Assembly: GCF_021646685.1 (NCBI RefSeq)
Contig: NZ_JAKJHW010000002.1
Coordinates: forward strand, 248,001-312,000
Direction of reading: 5' to 3'
DNA length: 64,000 bases
Source: Pseudalkalibacillus salsuginis
GTDB taxonomy: Bacteria > Bacillota > Bacilli > Bacillales > Fictibacillaceae
Part shown: piece after piece, positions 17,508-26,095 of the stretch
Numbering within the stretch: the first letter of the stretch is position 1
Layout: each line of letters starts with the position of its first letter
The notes under the pieces: model-generated
The model's database searches: none
What the model saw: only the letters and a program-made list of their open reading frames with translations
What the model was told of the DNA's origin: nothing
Made by a program: the position numbers and the translations under genes

Positions 17508-18173
17508 TTACAATCCTTTCTCCTCAAATCGGTTCAAGTTCGAATTCGCTCCGATGACGATCAAAGTATCTCCTTCTTCCAATCGGATATCCGCAGCAGG
17601 AGAAACGATAATTTCGACCCCTTTTTTAATTCCGACGATATTGCATCCATACTTAGAACGGATCCCTAACTCTTCCAAAGACTTTCCGTTCACTTTTCTT
17701 GTAGCGATCAGCTCTACAATACTATGGTCAGGTGATAGCTCGATATAATCGATGATCTTTTCTGAAACAACATGGTGAGCAAGCCGTTTAGCGATATCCC
17801 GTTCAGGATGGATGATCCGGTCTGCTCCGATTTTCTCCAATACCATCCGGTGATATTTGGATTGCGCTTTTGCCCATACAGTTTTTACACCGATTTCTTT
17901 TAGAACTAGGGTAGTCAAAATACTTGATTGGATGTCATCACCAAGAGAGACGATGACGAGATCGAAATTGCGGATGCCTAGAGATTTCAGGACTCCTTCG
18001 TCAGTAGAATCAGCAACGACAGTATGTGTCGCCATAGATGAATAGGCGTCCACTTTATCGGCATTCCTGTCAATCGCAAGAATTTCAGCGTTCAGATCCT
18101 CAAATTCCTTACATAAGCTTCCTCCAAAGTTTCCTAGTCCGATTAATCCGATTTGTTTTTGGGTTGCGGCCAT
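17508..18173 (-). CDS. ktrA: KtrA-type RCK regulatory subunit of potassium uptake
   Basis: A 221-aa cytoplasmic protein with an N-terminal RCK_N Rossmann domain (GLGNFGGS at residues 11-18 and an acidic Asp at the end of the second strand, AIDRNADK) and a C-terminal TrkA_C domain (about residues 140-221). RCK_N binds ATP/ADP or NAD, and the C domain binds c-di-AMP in characterised homologues, so the pathway may be inhibited at both RNA and protein level here. It is the first gene of the operon, behind a ydaO riboswitch. Confidence 0.92.
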   Translation of the reverse strand: MAATQKQIGLIGLGNFGGSLCKEFEDLNAEILAIDRNADKVDAYSSMATHTVVADSTDEGVLKSLGIRNFDLVIVSLGDDIQSSILTTLVLKEIGVKTVWAKAQSKYHRMVLEKIGADRIIHPERDIAKRLAHHVVSEKIIDYIELSPDHSIVELIATRKVNGKSLEELGIRSKYGCNIVGIKKGVEIIVSPAADIRLEEGDTLIVIGANSNLNRFEEKGL

Positions 18174-18248
18174 TATAATTTCCCCTTCTCAGCTGTTATT
18201 CTTTATGATGCTACATTTATCAATTTGTTATGATGATAATTAAGCATA

Positions 18249-18281
18249 CAAAAAACCACAGAGGTAGAATACCCGTGGTCA
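18249..18281 (-). terminator. Riboswitch-controlled terminator upstream of ktrA
   Basis: On the minus strand ACCACGGGTA pairs with TACCT-CT-GTGGT (two-base bulge), followed by six T. It lies between the ydaO-type aptamer and ktrA and is the expected expression platform. Confidence 0.8.
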
Positions 18282-18317
18282 TTGGCTTTTGAGCACGTTC
18301 ATCATCCTCTCTTCAAA

Positions 18318-18442
18318 CGCTTACGAGGTTAGCTGTCGGATTCGGGCGTAAAGAGTCGCCCTACCTTTCTAACAAAGGATTCACCCCTAGTGACGTCCGC
18401 CACGTGAAAATCGGGTCCCCCGCTCCATCAATGAATTAAGCG
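18318..18442 (-). ncRNA. ydaO/yuaA-type cyclic di-AMP riboswitch
   Basis: The minus strand carries the conserved aptamer core: GGGGGACCC, GGGGTGAATC, GTAGGGCGACTCT and CCGAATCCGACAGCTAACC in the right order, closed by a CGCTTA / TAAGCG P1 stem. The class binds two c-di-AMP molecules and turns off downstream potassium-transport genes by termination. Its position before ktrAB matches the known Bacillus arrangement. Confidence 0.93.
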
Positions 18443-18480
18443 ATAAGAATAAGAAACACGTTATTTAGATAAATAATTTT

Positions 18481-18514
18481 AAGTGAAATTCACTGCACTC
18501 TTGCGGGAAAAGCG
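18481..18514 (-). repeat. Fragment of CCCGCARGAGTG-type interspersed repeat (copy 1)
   Basis: On the minus strand TTTTCCCGCAAGAGTG followed by AGTGAATTTCACTTAAAA resembles 50378-50410 (TTCCCGCAGGAGTG, GCGATTCGGTACATTTTAAAA). It resembles a short repeat I recall from several Bacillaceae genomes. Confidence 0.4.
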
Positions 18515-18754
18515 AGTCAGTCAGCCCCCTCAGTTTGACAAATCGGGAGTGAATTTCGTAAAAATAAACATTAGCATTTTTAAGATGTCCCTAATATTAC
18601 TCCTGTCTTACATATGATGTAAAGAGCCGTTTGAAGCCAAATTCAATCATATTAACTTATATTTACGCATTTATGTTGAATAACTTTCATTTACTAACTG
18701 CATCGTCTCTTTCCTTTATCAGAACAATAATCTCAGTCACCTAGAATGGTTTTT

Positions 18755-18887
18755 GGGATAATTTTGAGAGTTGTCGGGATAATTTCGGTTTTTTCAAGAT
18801 ATTTTCCGAGTTGTCGAGATAATTTCCGAGTTGTTGAGATAATTTTGGGATTGTAGCGTTTATACCCTCATTTGTCGGGATAATGCA
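18755..18887. repeat. Periodic array 2: GRGATAATTT units, 19-21 bp spacing
   Basis: Units start at 18755, 18776, 18797, 18816, 18836 and 18877 (intervals 21, 21, 19, 20, 41). Each has GRGATAATTT or AGATATTTT, most followed by a GAGTTGTC-like second half. The array begins directly beyond the carbonic anhydrase terminator, in the 753-bp gap that also holds the ydaO riboswitch. The remaining bases 18515-18754 show nothing else I recognise. Confidence 0.7.
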
Positions 18888-18919
18888 TAAAAGGCTGAAC
18901 ACCTCAGTGTTCAGCCCTT
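18888..18919 (-). terminator. Terminator of the carbonic anhydrase gene
   Basis: GGCTGAACA / TGTTCAGCC is a nine-base perfect stem with a CCTCA-type loop; on the minus strand it is followed by TTTTATGC. Confidence 0.8.
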
Positions 18920-18927
18920 AATCTTGA

Positions 18928-19491
18928 TTATCTGTCATAACCATCAACGACGAGATCCAATTTCCCGGTGTCAGGGGCGATTACAAGCCCATGAACTGGA
19001 ACATCATCAGGTAATAGGGGATGATTGCGCACCATATCCACACTATTTCTTACACTTTCTTCGACACTGTTGAAGCCGCTCAACCATTTTTCAAGGTCAA
19101 CGCCAGAATGCTTCAAGGTATTGATCGTATCATTTGAAATTCCACGTTCTTTAAAGTGGCCTATCATTTTTTGCGGCTCGATACTGTTCATGCCGCATTG
19201 ATGGTGACCGATCACGAATACTTCATCGGCGCTCAGCTCATATACGGCTACAAGTATACTCCTCATTACGCTTCCAAAAGGATGAGAAATGATTGCCCCG
19301 GCGTTTTTGATCAATTTGAAATCACCATTCCGCAAATTCATCGATCGCGGCAACAGTTCCACTAATCTCGTGTCCATACAAGAAACAACAACCATGCGTT
19401 TGTCTGGAAGTTTTGATGTTTGATAGGGTTCATAAGCTTTTTCTTCAACAAACGATTCATTATAGTTCAAAATTTCATCTAATAGTGGCAT
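18928..19491 (-). CDS. Beta-class carbonic anhydrase
   Basis: A 187-aa protein from the ATG at 19491. Zinc ligands are Cys38, His96 and Cys99 in VSCMDTR and IGHHQCG, and the catalytic Asp40-Arg42 dyad is present. It interconverts carbon dioxide and bicarbonate in the cytoplasm, supplying carboxylases. It resembles the short YtiB-type enzymes of Bacillus. The open frame extends 11 codons further, but GAGAGGGA lies ten bases before the internal ATG, which I take as the start. Confidence 0.88.
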   Translation of the reverse strand: MPLLDEILNYNESFVEEKAYEPYQTSKLPDKRMVVVSCMDTRLVELLPRSMNLRNGDFKLIKNAGAIISHPFGSVMRSILVAVYELSADEVFVIGHHQCGMNSIEPQKMIGHFKERGISNDTINTLKHSGVDLEKWLSGFNSVEESVRNSVDMVRNHPLLPDDVPVHGLVIAPDTGKLDLVVDGYDR

Positions 19492-19653
19492 AATTAAGTC
19501 CCTCTCTTCAATAAGATTAGTCAAAACCCGCTTATAACTAATATATAAGTTGTTTAGAGGAATTTCAAAGGTCTGCTCCGAATTTTGTTCTTATTAAGCT
19601 AAATTTTTTATAGGCTAAGAATAATCATTTGTAATTAAGGGGGTACGAACGAT

Positions 19654-20226
19654 ATGTACAAATTTTCGTCTATCTGTGTATTTTGCGGGTCCAGTTTCGG
19701 GACGAGCCCGACTTATCGGGAAAACGTTGAAAAGTTAGGTGCCTTATTGGCGGAGAGTGATATTAAGCTCGTGTACGGAGGCGGCAACTCGGGATTGATG
19801 GGTGAACTCGCCCATGCTGTAATGAGCCACGGCGGAAAGGCGACCGGTATCATACCGCGAAAAATATATGAGCAGGTTGGCCATCTGGAATTGTCAGAAC
19901 TGAAAATCGTCGATACGATGCATGAACGGAAAGCTCTCATGTATGAGCTCGCAGATGCATTCATAGCCCTGCCTGGTGGAATCGGAACGATGGAAGAAAT
20001 GTTCGAGGTCATGACGTGGAACCAGCTGGGTTATCATCTGAAGCCGCTCGGGCTTTTCAATATCGATCATTTTTATGACCCGCTTTATCAGATGCTTGAG
20101 CATATGTATAAGGAGGGCTTCGTAAAGAAGCAGCACCTGGAGCAAACTGTGATCGAAGAAGAGGCTGGAATACTTTTAACTCGTTTGAATGAGCAGGAAG
20201 TCACTTCAATTGATAAATGGGACTGA
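19654..20226 (+). CDS. LOG-family nucleotide phosphoribohydrolase
   Basis: A 190-aa protein with the TIGR00730 signatures VFCGSSFGTSPTY at the N-terminus, YGGGNSGLMG (41-50) and PGGIGTMEE (107-115). Plant and bacterial relatives release free cytokinins or bases from nucleoside 5'-monophosphates; in Bacillus the family (YvdD-type) acts on AMP-like nucleotides. The GGGGG ribosome binding site upstream of the ATG is strong. It stands between divergent carbonic anhydrase and ltaS-type genes. Confidence 0.88.
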   Translation: MYKFSSICVFCGSSFGTSPTYRENVEKLGALLAESDIKLVYGGGNSGLMGELAHAVMSHGGKATGIIPRKIYEQVGHLELSELKIVDTMHERKALMYELADAFIALPGGIGTMEEMFEVMTWNQLGYHLKPLGLFNIDHFYDPLYQMLEHMYKEGFVKKQHLEQTVIEEEAGILLTRLNEQEVTSIDKWD

Positions 20227-20420
20227 CGACCTCCATTTGTTTAAGGTTATTAATCCTTCTTTTTTCATTTTTTTCCATACGCTCTCTTTTCCGGCATGAC
20301 ATACGAATAAACTATAAGATGCCGATCAATGTTGAATTACAAAGTGATAGCCTGTTTTCAGCCCATTTTCTTGGGTATTATTTAATTACATTCGAAAAAA
20401 CATCTTAGTAGGTGAGTTGT

Positions 20421-22349
20421 ATGATACAAATGAATAAGAACTGGAAGGATTTTTTCAATAAGCCCTATGCATTCTTCTTCGTCGCAGTCATTTTATTTTG
20501 GCTGAAGACATATGTGGTTTATCAAATTGAATTTGAATTGGAAATCAAAAATGCGCTGCAATCATTCCTATTGCTCATAAACCCGATCAGCTCGGCCCTA
20601 TTCTTTTTCGGTATCGCCTTATTGACGGCTGGGAAAAAGAGAGTCAGTGCGATCTTGCTAATCAATTTCCTATTATCGTTCCTATTATATGCCAATGTAG
20701 CTTATTACCGATTTTTCAATGATTTCATTACACTTCCGACAGTGCTTCACACAAATAGTGCTGGTGAATTAGGTGATAGTGCATTAGCACTTATGAAGTT
20801 TACGGATGTGCTTTATTTTACAGATACATTCCTCTTAATAGGTTTGGTACTGTTCAAGATCATTGGCCACCAACCACCGATTTCAAGGAAAAAAGCCGGT
20901 CTGGTTTTCGTTTCGGCGATACTGATCTTTTCTACAAACCTTGGCCTTGCAGAAACGGATCGGCCGCAATTGCTTACACGCTCATTCGACCGGAACTATC
21001 TTGTAAAATATATCGGACAATACAATTATCAAATATACGATGCAATTGTAACAGCTAAATCATCGACGCAACGTGCGATGGCAAGCAGTGATGATCTGTC
21101 TGAAGCCAAAGAATTCATTGAAGCGAACCAGACGCGGCCGAATGAAGAATATTTCGGTGCAGCAAAAGATATGAACGTCATTTATATTTCTTTGGAGTCT
21201 TTACAGACATTCGTCATCGGTGAAGAAGTCAACGGTCAGGAAGTGACACCCTTTCTCAATCAGCTGACGAACGATCCGAACACGTTCTATTTCGATAACT
21301 TCTTCCATCAGGTAGGTCAGGGGAAAACATCTGATGCGGAATTCATGATAGCCAATTCCCTTTTCCCATTACCGAGTGGAGCCGTATCCATGGAGAAGGC
21401 ACAAAATACGTACCAGGCTCAACCGGCTATTTTGAAGCAGCATGGATACACGACGTCTTCCTTCCATGGAAACACCAAAACCTTCTGGAACCGTGATCAT
21501 ATCTACAAAGCTTACGGAATCGAGAAATTCTTCGATTCTGCGTATTATGACATGAATGAAGAAGATGTCATCAACTATGGATTGAAGGACAAACCTTTTT
21601 TCAAAGAGTCTATCCCTTATCTTGAAAACCTGGAACAACCTTTCCATGCAAAAATGATCACCTTGTCGAACCATTTCCCTTTCAAAATGGATGAAGGAGA
21701 TGTCGACTTCCCAACACCTGAAACCGAAGATGAAGTGGTAAATGGATACTTTCAGACTGCTCATTATACAGACCAGGCTGTTGAGCAGTTCTTCAATGAT
21801 CTGAAGGAATCTGGATTGTATGAGAACACGATTGTCGTCATGTATGGCGACCATTATGGAATATCCACAAACCATAATAAAGCGATGGAACAAGTGTTAG
21901 GAGAACCGATTACACCTTATAAGAATGCACAACTTCAAAGAGTACCGCTTTATATTCACATTCCTGGTGTTAAAGGAAAACAGGTCCATGAATACGGCGG
22001 GCAAGTCGATGTTCGCCCGACAGTATTGCATCTACTGGGAATTGAAGATGAACCATTTTTATCATTCGGATCTGACCTGCTCTCATCAGAGCATCGGGAA
22101 ATCGTCCCATTCCGCAACGGCGACGTGATGACGCCGGAATATTCATCCATCAATGATAAATGTTATGAAAATCCGACAGGTCAGGCTGTTAAGAATAAGT
22201 TTTGTAAGGATGCTGATGAATTCGGAAGAAGAGAACTGGAATTATCCGATAACATCGTCTACAGTGACCTCTTGCGTTTTTACAAACCAAAAGGATTCAA
22301 CCCTGTAGACCCATCCGATTACGATTACAGTAAGGATCAAACACAATAA
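20421..22349 (+). CDS. Lipoteichoic acid synthase family protein (LtaS/YfnI/YqgS type)
   Basis: About 642 aa: five N-terminal membrane helices (to about residue 180), then an extracellular alkaline-phosphatase-fold domain. Catalytic features of LtaS are present: metal-binding Glu259 in YISLESLQ, the nucleophile Thr303 in GKTSDAEF, and Asp477-His478 in MYGDHYG. It polymerises glycerol phosphate from phosphatidylglycerol or primes the chain. The ATG at 20421 follows AGGTGAG; the frame also has a GTG three codons earlier. Which of the Bacillus paralogues it represents cannot be told from motifs. Confidence 0.9.
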   Translation: MIQMNKNWKDFFNKPYAFFFVAVILFWLKTYVVYQIEFELEIKNALQSFLLLINPISSALFFFGIALLTAGKKRVSAILLINFLLSFLLYANVAYYRFFNDFITLPTVLHTNSAGELGDSALALMKFTDVLYFTDTFLLIGLVLFKIIGHQPPISRKKAGLVFVSAILIFSTNLGLAETDRPQLLTRSFDRNYLVKYIGQYNYQIYDAIVTAKSSTQRAMASSDDLSEAKEFIEANQTRPNEEYFGAAKDMNVIYISLESLQTFVIGEEVNGQEVTPFLNQLTNDPNTFYFDNFFHQVGQGKTSDAEFMIANSLFPLPSGAVSMEKAQNTYQAQPAILKQHGYTTSSFHGNTKTFWNRDHIYKAYGIEKFFDSAYYDMNEEDVINYGLKDKPFFKESIPYLENLEQPFHAKMITLSNHFPFKMDEGDVDFPTPETEDEVVNGYFQTAHYTDQAVEQFFNDLKESGLYENTIVVMYGDHYGISTNHNKAMEQVLGEPITPYKNAQLQRVPLYIHIPGVKGKQVHEYGGQVDVRPTVLHLLGIEDEPFLSFGSDLLSSEHREIVPFRNGDVMTPEYSSINDKCYENPTGQAVKNKFCKDADEFGRRELELSDNIVYSDLLRFYKPKGFNPVDPSDYDYSKDQTQ

Positions 22350-22460
22350 TCTTTGGGTCTGGGGTTGTCTAAACCATTCCGTTTGGAGGGGTGATTTCAA
22401 AATTACTAATTAAAATGGTATATATTTTGTCATTGAAATGGCTTTATATAATTAAAAATG

Positions 22461-22486
22461 GCTCGTCGAATTGACGAGTCTTTTTG
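22461..22486 (+). terminator. Terminator downstream of the ltaS-type gene
   Basis: CTCGTC / GACGAG hairpin with AATT loop followed by five T, about 110 bases beyond the stop. Confidence 0.7.
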
Positions 22487-22575
22487 CTTTATAGAACTTT
22501 ATTGGAGGTATTCCGGTTACTCCTTTAAAGCCCCCAAATGATCTTCTATTAGCTGGTATTGTGGAATTTAGTTTG

Positions 22576-22770
22576 TTATGTAGGTGCAAACAATCCTGTT
22601 GACTTTGTTATTATTATCACACCATTATTTGCTTCTTTTTTTGCATTTAAACTGGCCCTTATTAAATCTTCGGAAGTAAGCATGGTGGCCTATAAGAGAG
22701 GGCTTTCAATCGTAAACATAACCACCAATAATGTAAATTGCCTTCCATTAATTTTACTTTTTTCCTGCAT
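22576..22770 (-). pseudogene. Remnant of a GerAB-type germination permease gene
   Basis: The fragment starts with ATG after AAAGGCGGG and reads MQEKSKINGRQFTLLVVMFT, the typical N-terminus of GerAB permeases (compare SVRQFQIFVFVFTIGS in the intact gene at 24136). It stops at a TAG after 26 codons; the frame then continues for 38 residues to a second stop at 22576 without family resemblance. It directly follows the 77-aa protein usually found in ger operons. I infer a deleted gerB. Confidence 0.6.
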
Positions 22771-22790
22771 CTCTTTCCCGCCTTTCCTTT

Positions 22791-23024
22791 TTACTTCAAT
22801 AAACCGTATAGAATATCACTAAATGGCTTATAAACAAATTTGATCCAATCCATAGGATTCGGGATATCTACCTGTAATCCCTGAGCTATACTTAACCCTG
22901 TCCCAAAAAGAAGCAGAATCCCAAATACCCATAGTTCTTTTTTTAATCCTTTTTTCAAAAGGGAAGGAACTTCGATATACACAATCACAATAATTACTAA
23001 AAGGATTCCTAAGATTGCAATCAT
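22791..23024 (-). CDS. Small two-helix membrane protein of germination operons
   Basis: A 77-aa protein with helices at about residues 1-18 and 28-46 and a C-terminus reading PNPMDWIKFVYKPFSDI. I recall this pattern in small proteins encoded within Bacillus gerA-type operons, where they accompany the A, B and C receptor subunits. Its neighbours on the same strand are remnants of gerB and gerC, so this may be the only intact gene of a dying operon. The function is unproven. Confidence 0.6.
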   Translation of the reverse strand: MIAILGILLVIIVIVYIEVPSLLKKGLKKELWVFGILLLFGTGLSIAQGLQVDIPNPMDWIKFVYKPFSDILYGLLK

Positions 23025-23342
23025 ACAGATATACTCCCTTCCTTCTTTTAGAAGGACACCCCACTACCTACTCGTCATATTTTGAAATCTACCTTCATAC
23101 TTACGGAAAATTCCACAAATTTCTGAATCCTGTCGTTCGGTATTATATATAAATGATAGCTTTCATATGGTCCTTTTTCCTTCAGTCCCGACCAACACCA
23201 CTTCTTGATTTTTTCAAGGGGGGATTCCTATAGTACCCGCCCGTCTTATCTTGACATCTTTTTATTCCTACCGCATGCAGTACATTTCTTGTCCCACTCT
23301 TTTTTTATTCTTATCCCATCTGGATTCGAAAGTTGAATCTCT

Positions 23343-23600
23343 TCACCAAAAATCTGCAATTAGTTCATCCAATGTAACAGTTATTGAATGCTCCCATACT
23401 TTTTCCGATATTTCGAGAGATGAAAATAATTTACTTGCTGGAATATTTTCCAATCCCGTCATTACTTTTAACGCATTTTCTACTTTCGAATCCTTCGCGA
23501 CCACATTGTAAAAGAATGTTCTAAGTTCACGGTCCCTTGACAAAAAATCTAATGTATCTTCCCGTGCATTTTTATAGTATGTATATTTTCTTTCAGACAC
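23343..23600 (-). pseudogene. Fragment of a Ger(x)C germination lipoprotein
   Basis: The 85-residue frame contains LDFLSRDRELRTFFYNVVAK, then ALKVMTGLENIPASK. This is the pattern of the N-terminal domain of Ger(x)C proteins (RDREIRR...VAKG...ALE...LENIPA). The signal peptide and lipobox are absent and the frame stops early; a further frame at about 23075-23240 ends FVEFSVSMKVDFKI, like a Ger(x)C C-terminus. The GTG at 23600 has only a weak ribosome binding site. I infer decay with frameshifts. Confidence 0.6.
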
Positions 23601-23604
23601 TTAT

Positions 23605-24099
23605 TTAATTTGCCCTTCTGTTTGTGTAGACAAGGATTCGACTTTTAAACAACTTTTTAAAAAATCTCATTTTTCTACCCTCTATCACGTTTTCATCCAT
23701 TATTTCCTGAATTAAACAATATAAACTTAGATAAAATAAGTCCTCAGCATTTTTTGTTTTAATTGTCCTAATATCATGAAAGAGGTATGAGTAGAATGAA
23801 ATCGTTGATGAAGCCAATAGGTAAGCTCATTCGTATTTTTGTAGATTTAAAATTAAAATGCACTGTATGTATAATCGCTTTGAATAAACTTAAACCGTTT
23901 AAAAATACACTAACCGGAAAACCCGTTTTGGATATTTTTTCCCGAACCTCGCTTTTGTTAAGTTTGTCATTGATGGGCAGGTGGGCAGTAATGTTTAACA
24001 AAAGCTTAGCTAAATAACGCAAGTCCTTGTTACGTTCTTTTTCGCAGAAGCTAGAAATGTTTAATAGTTTATAGGAGAGCTAATACTATTAAGAATAAA
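23605..24099. other. AT-rich stretch with no recognised gene
   Basis: Open frames of 60-80 codons exist on both strands (for example 23787-24017 plus and 23774-24022 minus). None has a recognisable family, and the two overlap each other. A 21-codon frame starting ATG at 23667 minus (MRFFKKLFKSR) has AGAGGG upstream and could be a gerA N-terminal stub. I regard the stretch as the upstream part of the decayed germination operon. Confidence 0.4.
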
Positions 24100-24135
24100 T
24101 TGGAAAGATACAACTTTACCGGAAGAGGTATAAGT

Positions 24136-25230
24136 ATGCTTGAAAATGGTGTGATATCAGTAAGGCAATTTCAGATATTTGTTTTCGTATTTACTATAGG
24201 CAGTTCTGTCCTTTACATTCCTTCATCTCTTGCGGCTGAAGCAAAACAAGATGCTTGGATTGCTGCTGGATTTGGAGTAGTGATTGGGTTGTTGGTTGTT
24301 AAACTCATTACTTCCGTTGCGAATCTTTATCCTCATTTAAATTTTGCTCAATATACGGAAGTCATTTTAGGAAAATGGATAGGAAAATTAGTTAATTTAG
24401 CCTTCTTCTTTAATTTTTATATGATTTCTGCCTTTGTTCTTCGGGATGTAGGTGACTTCGTAATAACGCTCCTTATGCCGGAAACCCCTCTTGAAGCTCT
24501 CTTAATTATTTTTATTGTTGTTGTGATCATGGGGATTCGTTTAGGACTTGAGACGTTGGCTCGGACAGCAGAAATATTTTATCCATGGTTAATTATTATG
24601 ATGTTAACACTGTTGATCGCTCTTACCCCTGAAGTTAAATTTTCAAATATACAACCTCTTTTTGAGAGCGGAGTAAAAACCATAGTTCGAGCGAGTCTCC
24701 CTTTCATCGCCGTTCCTTTTTTCCAATTTTCTGTTTTTCTAATGATTATTCCTTATATACAAAAGAAGAAAGGAGCGGAAAAAAAATTCTTTTCGGGGGC
24801 ATTAAATGGAGGAATTCTATTAATTATATTTACAGTAGTTTCCATATTAGTTCTTGGGGTAGATATAACAGCTAGGCAATTTTATCCGACTTTTACTCTT
24901 TCCCAAAAAATAAATATTGGGAATATTCTGCAACGGTTTGAAGCTGTAATAGCAGGTGTTTGGTTTATTTCTATATTTATTAAATTAGCCATTTGTTTTT
25001 ATGCGTCTGTTTTGTCCCTAGCTCATACTTTAAAGTTAAAGGATTATAAGGTTTTGACATTCCCTTTAGGGATGATATTGGTTGTTCTCTCAATAGTTGT
25101 TTACCCAGATATTGTGTATACCGCTGAGTTTATTAAATGGATGGTTTTTTATTTTGGAACGATGGGTTTGGTAATTCCGATTATATTATTAGGAGTATCG
25201 AAAGTAAGAAGAGGCGTAACCAAGCAGTAA
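24136..25230 (+). CDS. GerAB/GerKB-type spore germination permease
   Basis: About 364 aa with ten or more membrane helices, an APC-superfamily permease of the Spore_permease family. The N-terminus SVRQFQIFVFVFTIGSSVLY and EAKQDAWIAAGFGVV are highly typical. The B subunit forms the germinant-binding site of GerA-type receptors in the spore inner membrane and needs A and C partners. No gerA or gerC follows, so it is an orphan B subunit facing a decayed ger operon on the other strand. The ATG at 24136 has GGAAGAGG upstream; the frame extends 12 codons further. Confidence 0.88.
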   Translation: MLENGVISVRQFQIFVFVFTIGSSVLYIPSSLAAEAKQDAWIAAGFGVVIGLLVVKLITSVANLYPHLNFAQYTEVILGKWIGKLVNLAFFFNFYMISAFVLRDVGDFVITLLMPETPLEALLIIFIVVVIMGIRLGLETLARTAEIFYPWLIIMMLTLLIALTPEVKFSNIQPLFESGVKTIVRASLPFIAVPFFQFSVFLMIIPYIQKKKGAEKKFFSGALNGGILLIIFTVVSILVLGVDITARQFYPTFTLSQKINIGNILQRFEAVIAGVWFISIFIKLAICFYASVLSLAHTLKLKDYKVLTFPLGMILVVLSIVVYPDIVYTAEFIKWMVFYFGTMGLVIPIILLGVSKVRRGVTKQ

Positions 25231-25239
25231 AAAAGGTTG

Positions 25240-25272
25240 AACCTGCCTTCAATGATGAGGGCAGGTTTTTTT
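25240..25272 (+). terminator. Terminator of the germination permease gene
   Basis: AACCTGCC / GGCAGGTT stem followed by eight T. Confidence 0.85.
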
Positions 25273-25359
25273 TGCGCGAATCTTGAGAATCATCCGTTTA
25301 TCTGATACGCATATGGGGTATTTTCTATGTAACATGTTTTCTAGGAGGGAACTGTCGTT

Positions 25360-26061
25360 TTGTTGACCTTCATTTCTTATCTCGCAGTCATTCTAGGAAT
25401 TTTGTCTGCTCTTTATATTCTTATTGATGTAATAAAAAATCCACAATCGATGGGGATCATGAATATCGTATGGCCGATCAACGGACTTTACCTTGGTCCT
25501 CTTGGCATCTATGCCTATTGGAAAATTGGCAGGGCCAAGCAAACCGATCATCATGACAATGTCGCTGAGAATAGCGATGGTGGGGAGATGCATGGGGATA
25601 AACCTCGCTGGCAAGGGGTATTCGTTTCAACGAGTCATTGTTCCAGTGGATGTGCTTTCGGAGACGCTGTCGGTGTACCTATTGTGGCAATGACCGGATT
25701 AACGATTGCTGGTTCGGTCCTATTTTCCCATTACACAGTGGAATTTATTCTCGCCTATCTTTTCGGGATCTTCTTCCAGGTTTTCTCCATCGTCCCAATG
25801 AGCCGGAAAATGGGGCATGAAATCAGTTGGAAAAAGGGTCTGATCAAAGCGATCAAAGCGGATACATTTGCTCTGATCGCGTTTGAAGTCGGTATGTTCG
25901 GGTGGATGGCAATCGTTCATTTTTACTTATTTACAGAACCACCTAAACCAGATACGATGACCTACTGGTTCATGATGCAGATCGCCATGATACTTGGCAC
26001 CGCATCCAGCTTCCCGGCAAACTGGCTTTTAGTACAAAAAGGCATAAAACATAGCATGTAA
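25360..26061 (+). CDS. DUF4396 membrane protein
   Basis: A 233-aa protein with about seven membrane helices. A His/Asp-rich cytoplasmic or exposed loop (residues 63-80) leads to the conserved HCSSGCAFGD motif (His93, Cys94, Cys98), which I recall as characteristic of DUF4396. The Cys/His set suggests metal or thiol chemistry, but no function is established. Start is TTG at 25360, 11 bases after GGAGG; another TTG follows at 25363. Monocistronic between two terminators. Confidence 0.75.
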   Translation: MLTFISYLAVILGILSALYILIDVIKNPQSMGIMNIVWPINGLYLGPLGIYAYWKIGRAKQTDHHDNVAENSDGGEMHGDKPRWQGVFVSTSHCSSGCAFGDAVGVPIVAMTGLTIAGSVLFSHYTVEFILAYLFGIFFQVFSIVPMSRKMGHEISWKKGLIKAIKADTFALIAFEVGMFGWMAIVHFYLFTEPPKPDTMTYWFMMQIAMILGTASSFPANWLLVQKGIKHSM

Positions 26062-26065
26062 CGGA

Positions 26066-26095
26066 AAAGGGCTGACCTCATTGATGGTCAGCTCC
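26066..26095. terminator. Bidirectional terminator between DUF4396 and methyltransferase genes
   Basis: GGGCTGACC pairs with GGTCAGCTC across TCATTGAT; T-rich on the plus side (CCCTATTTTTG) and TTTTCC on the minus side. Confidence 0.7.

Noticed and set aside
22559-22822. 87-aa plus ORF
   Set aside because: It is antisense to the gerB remnant and the end of the 77-aa protein gene.
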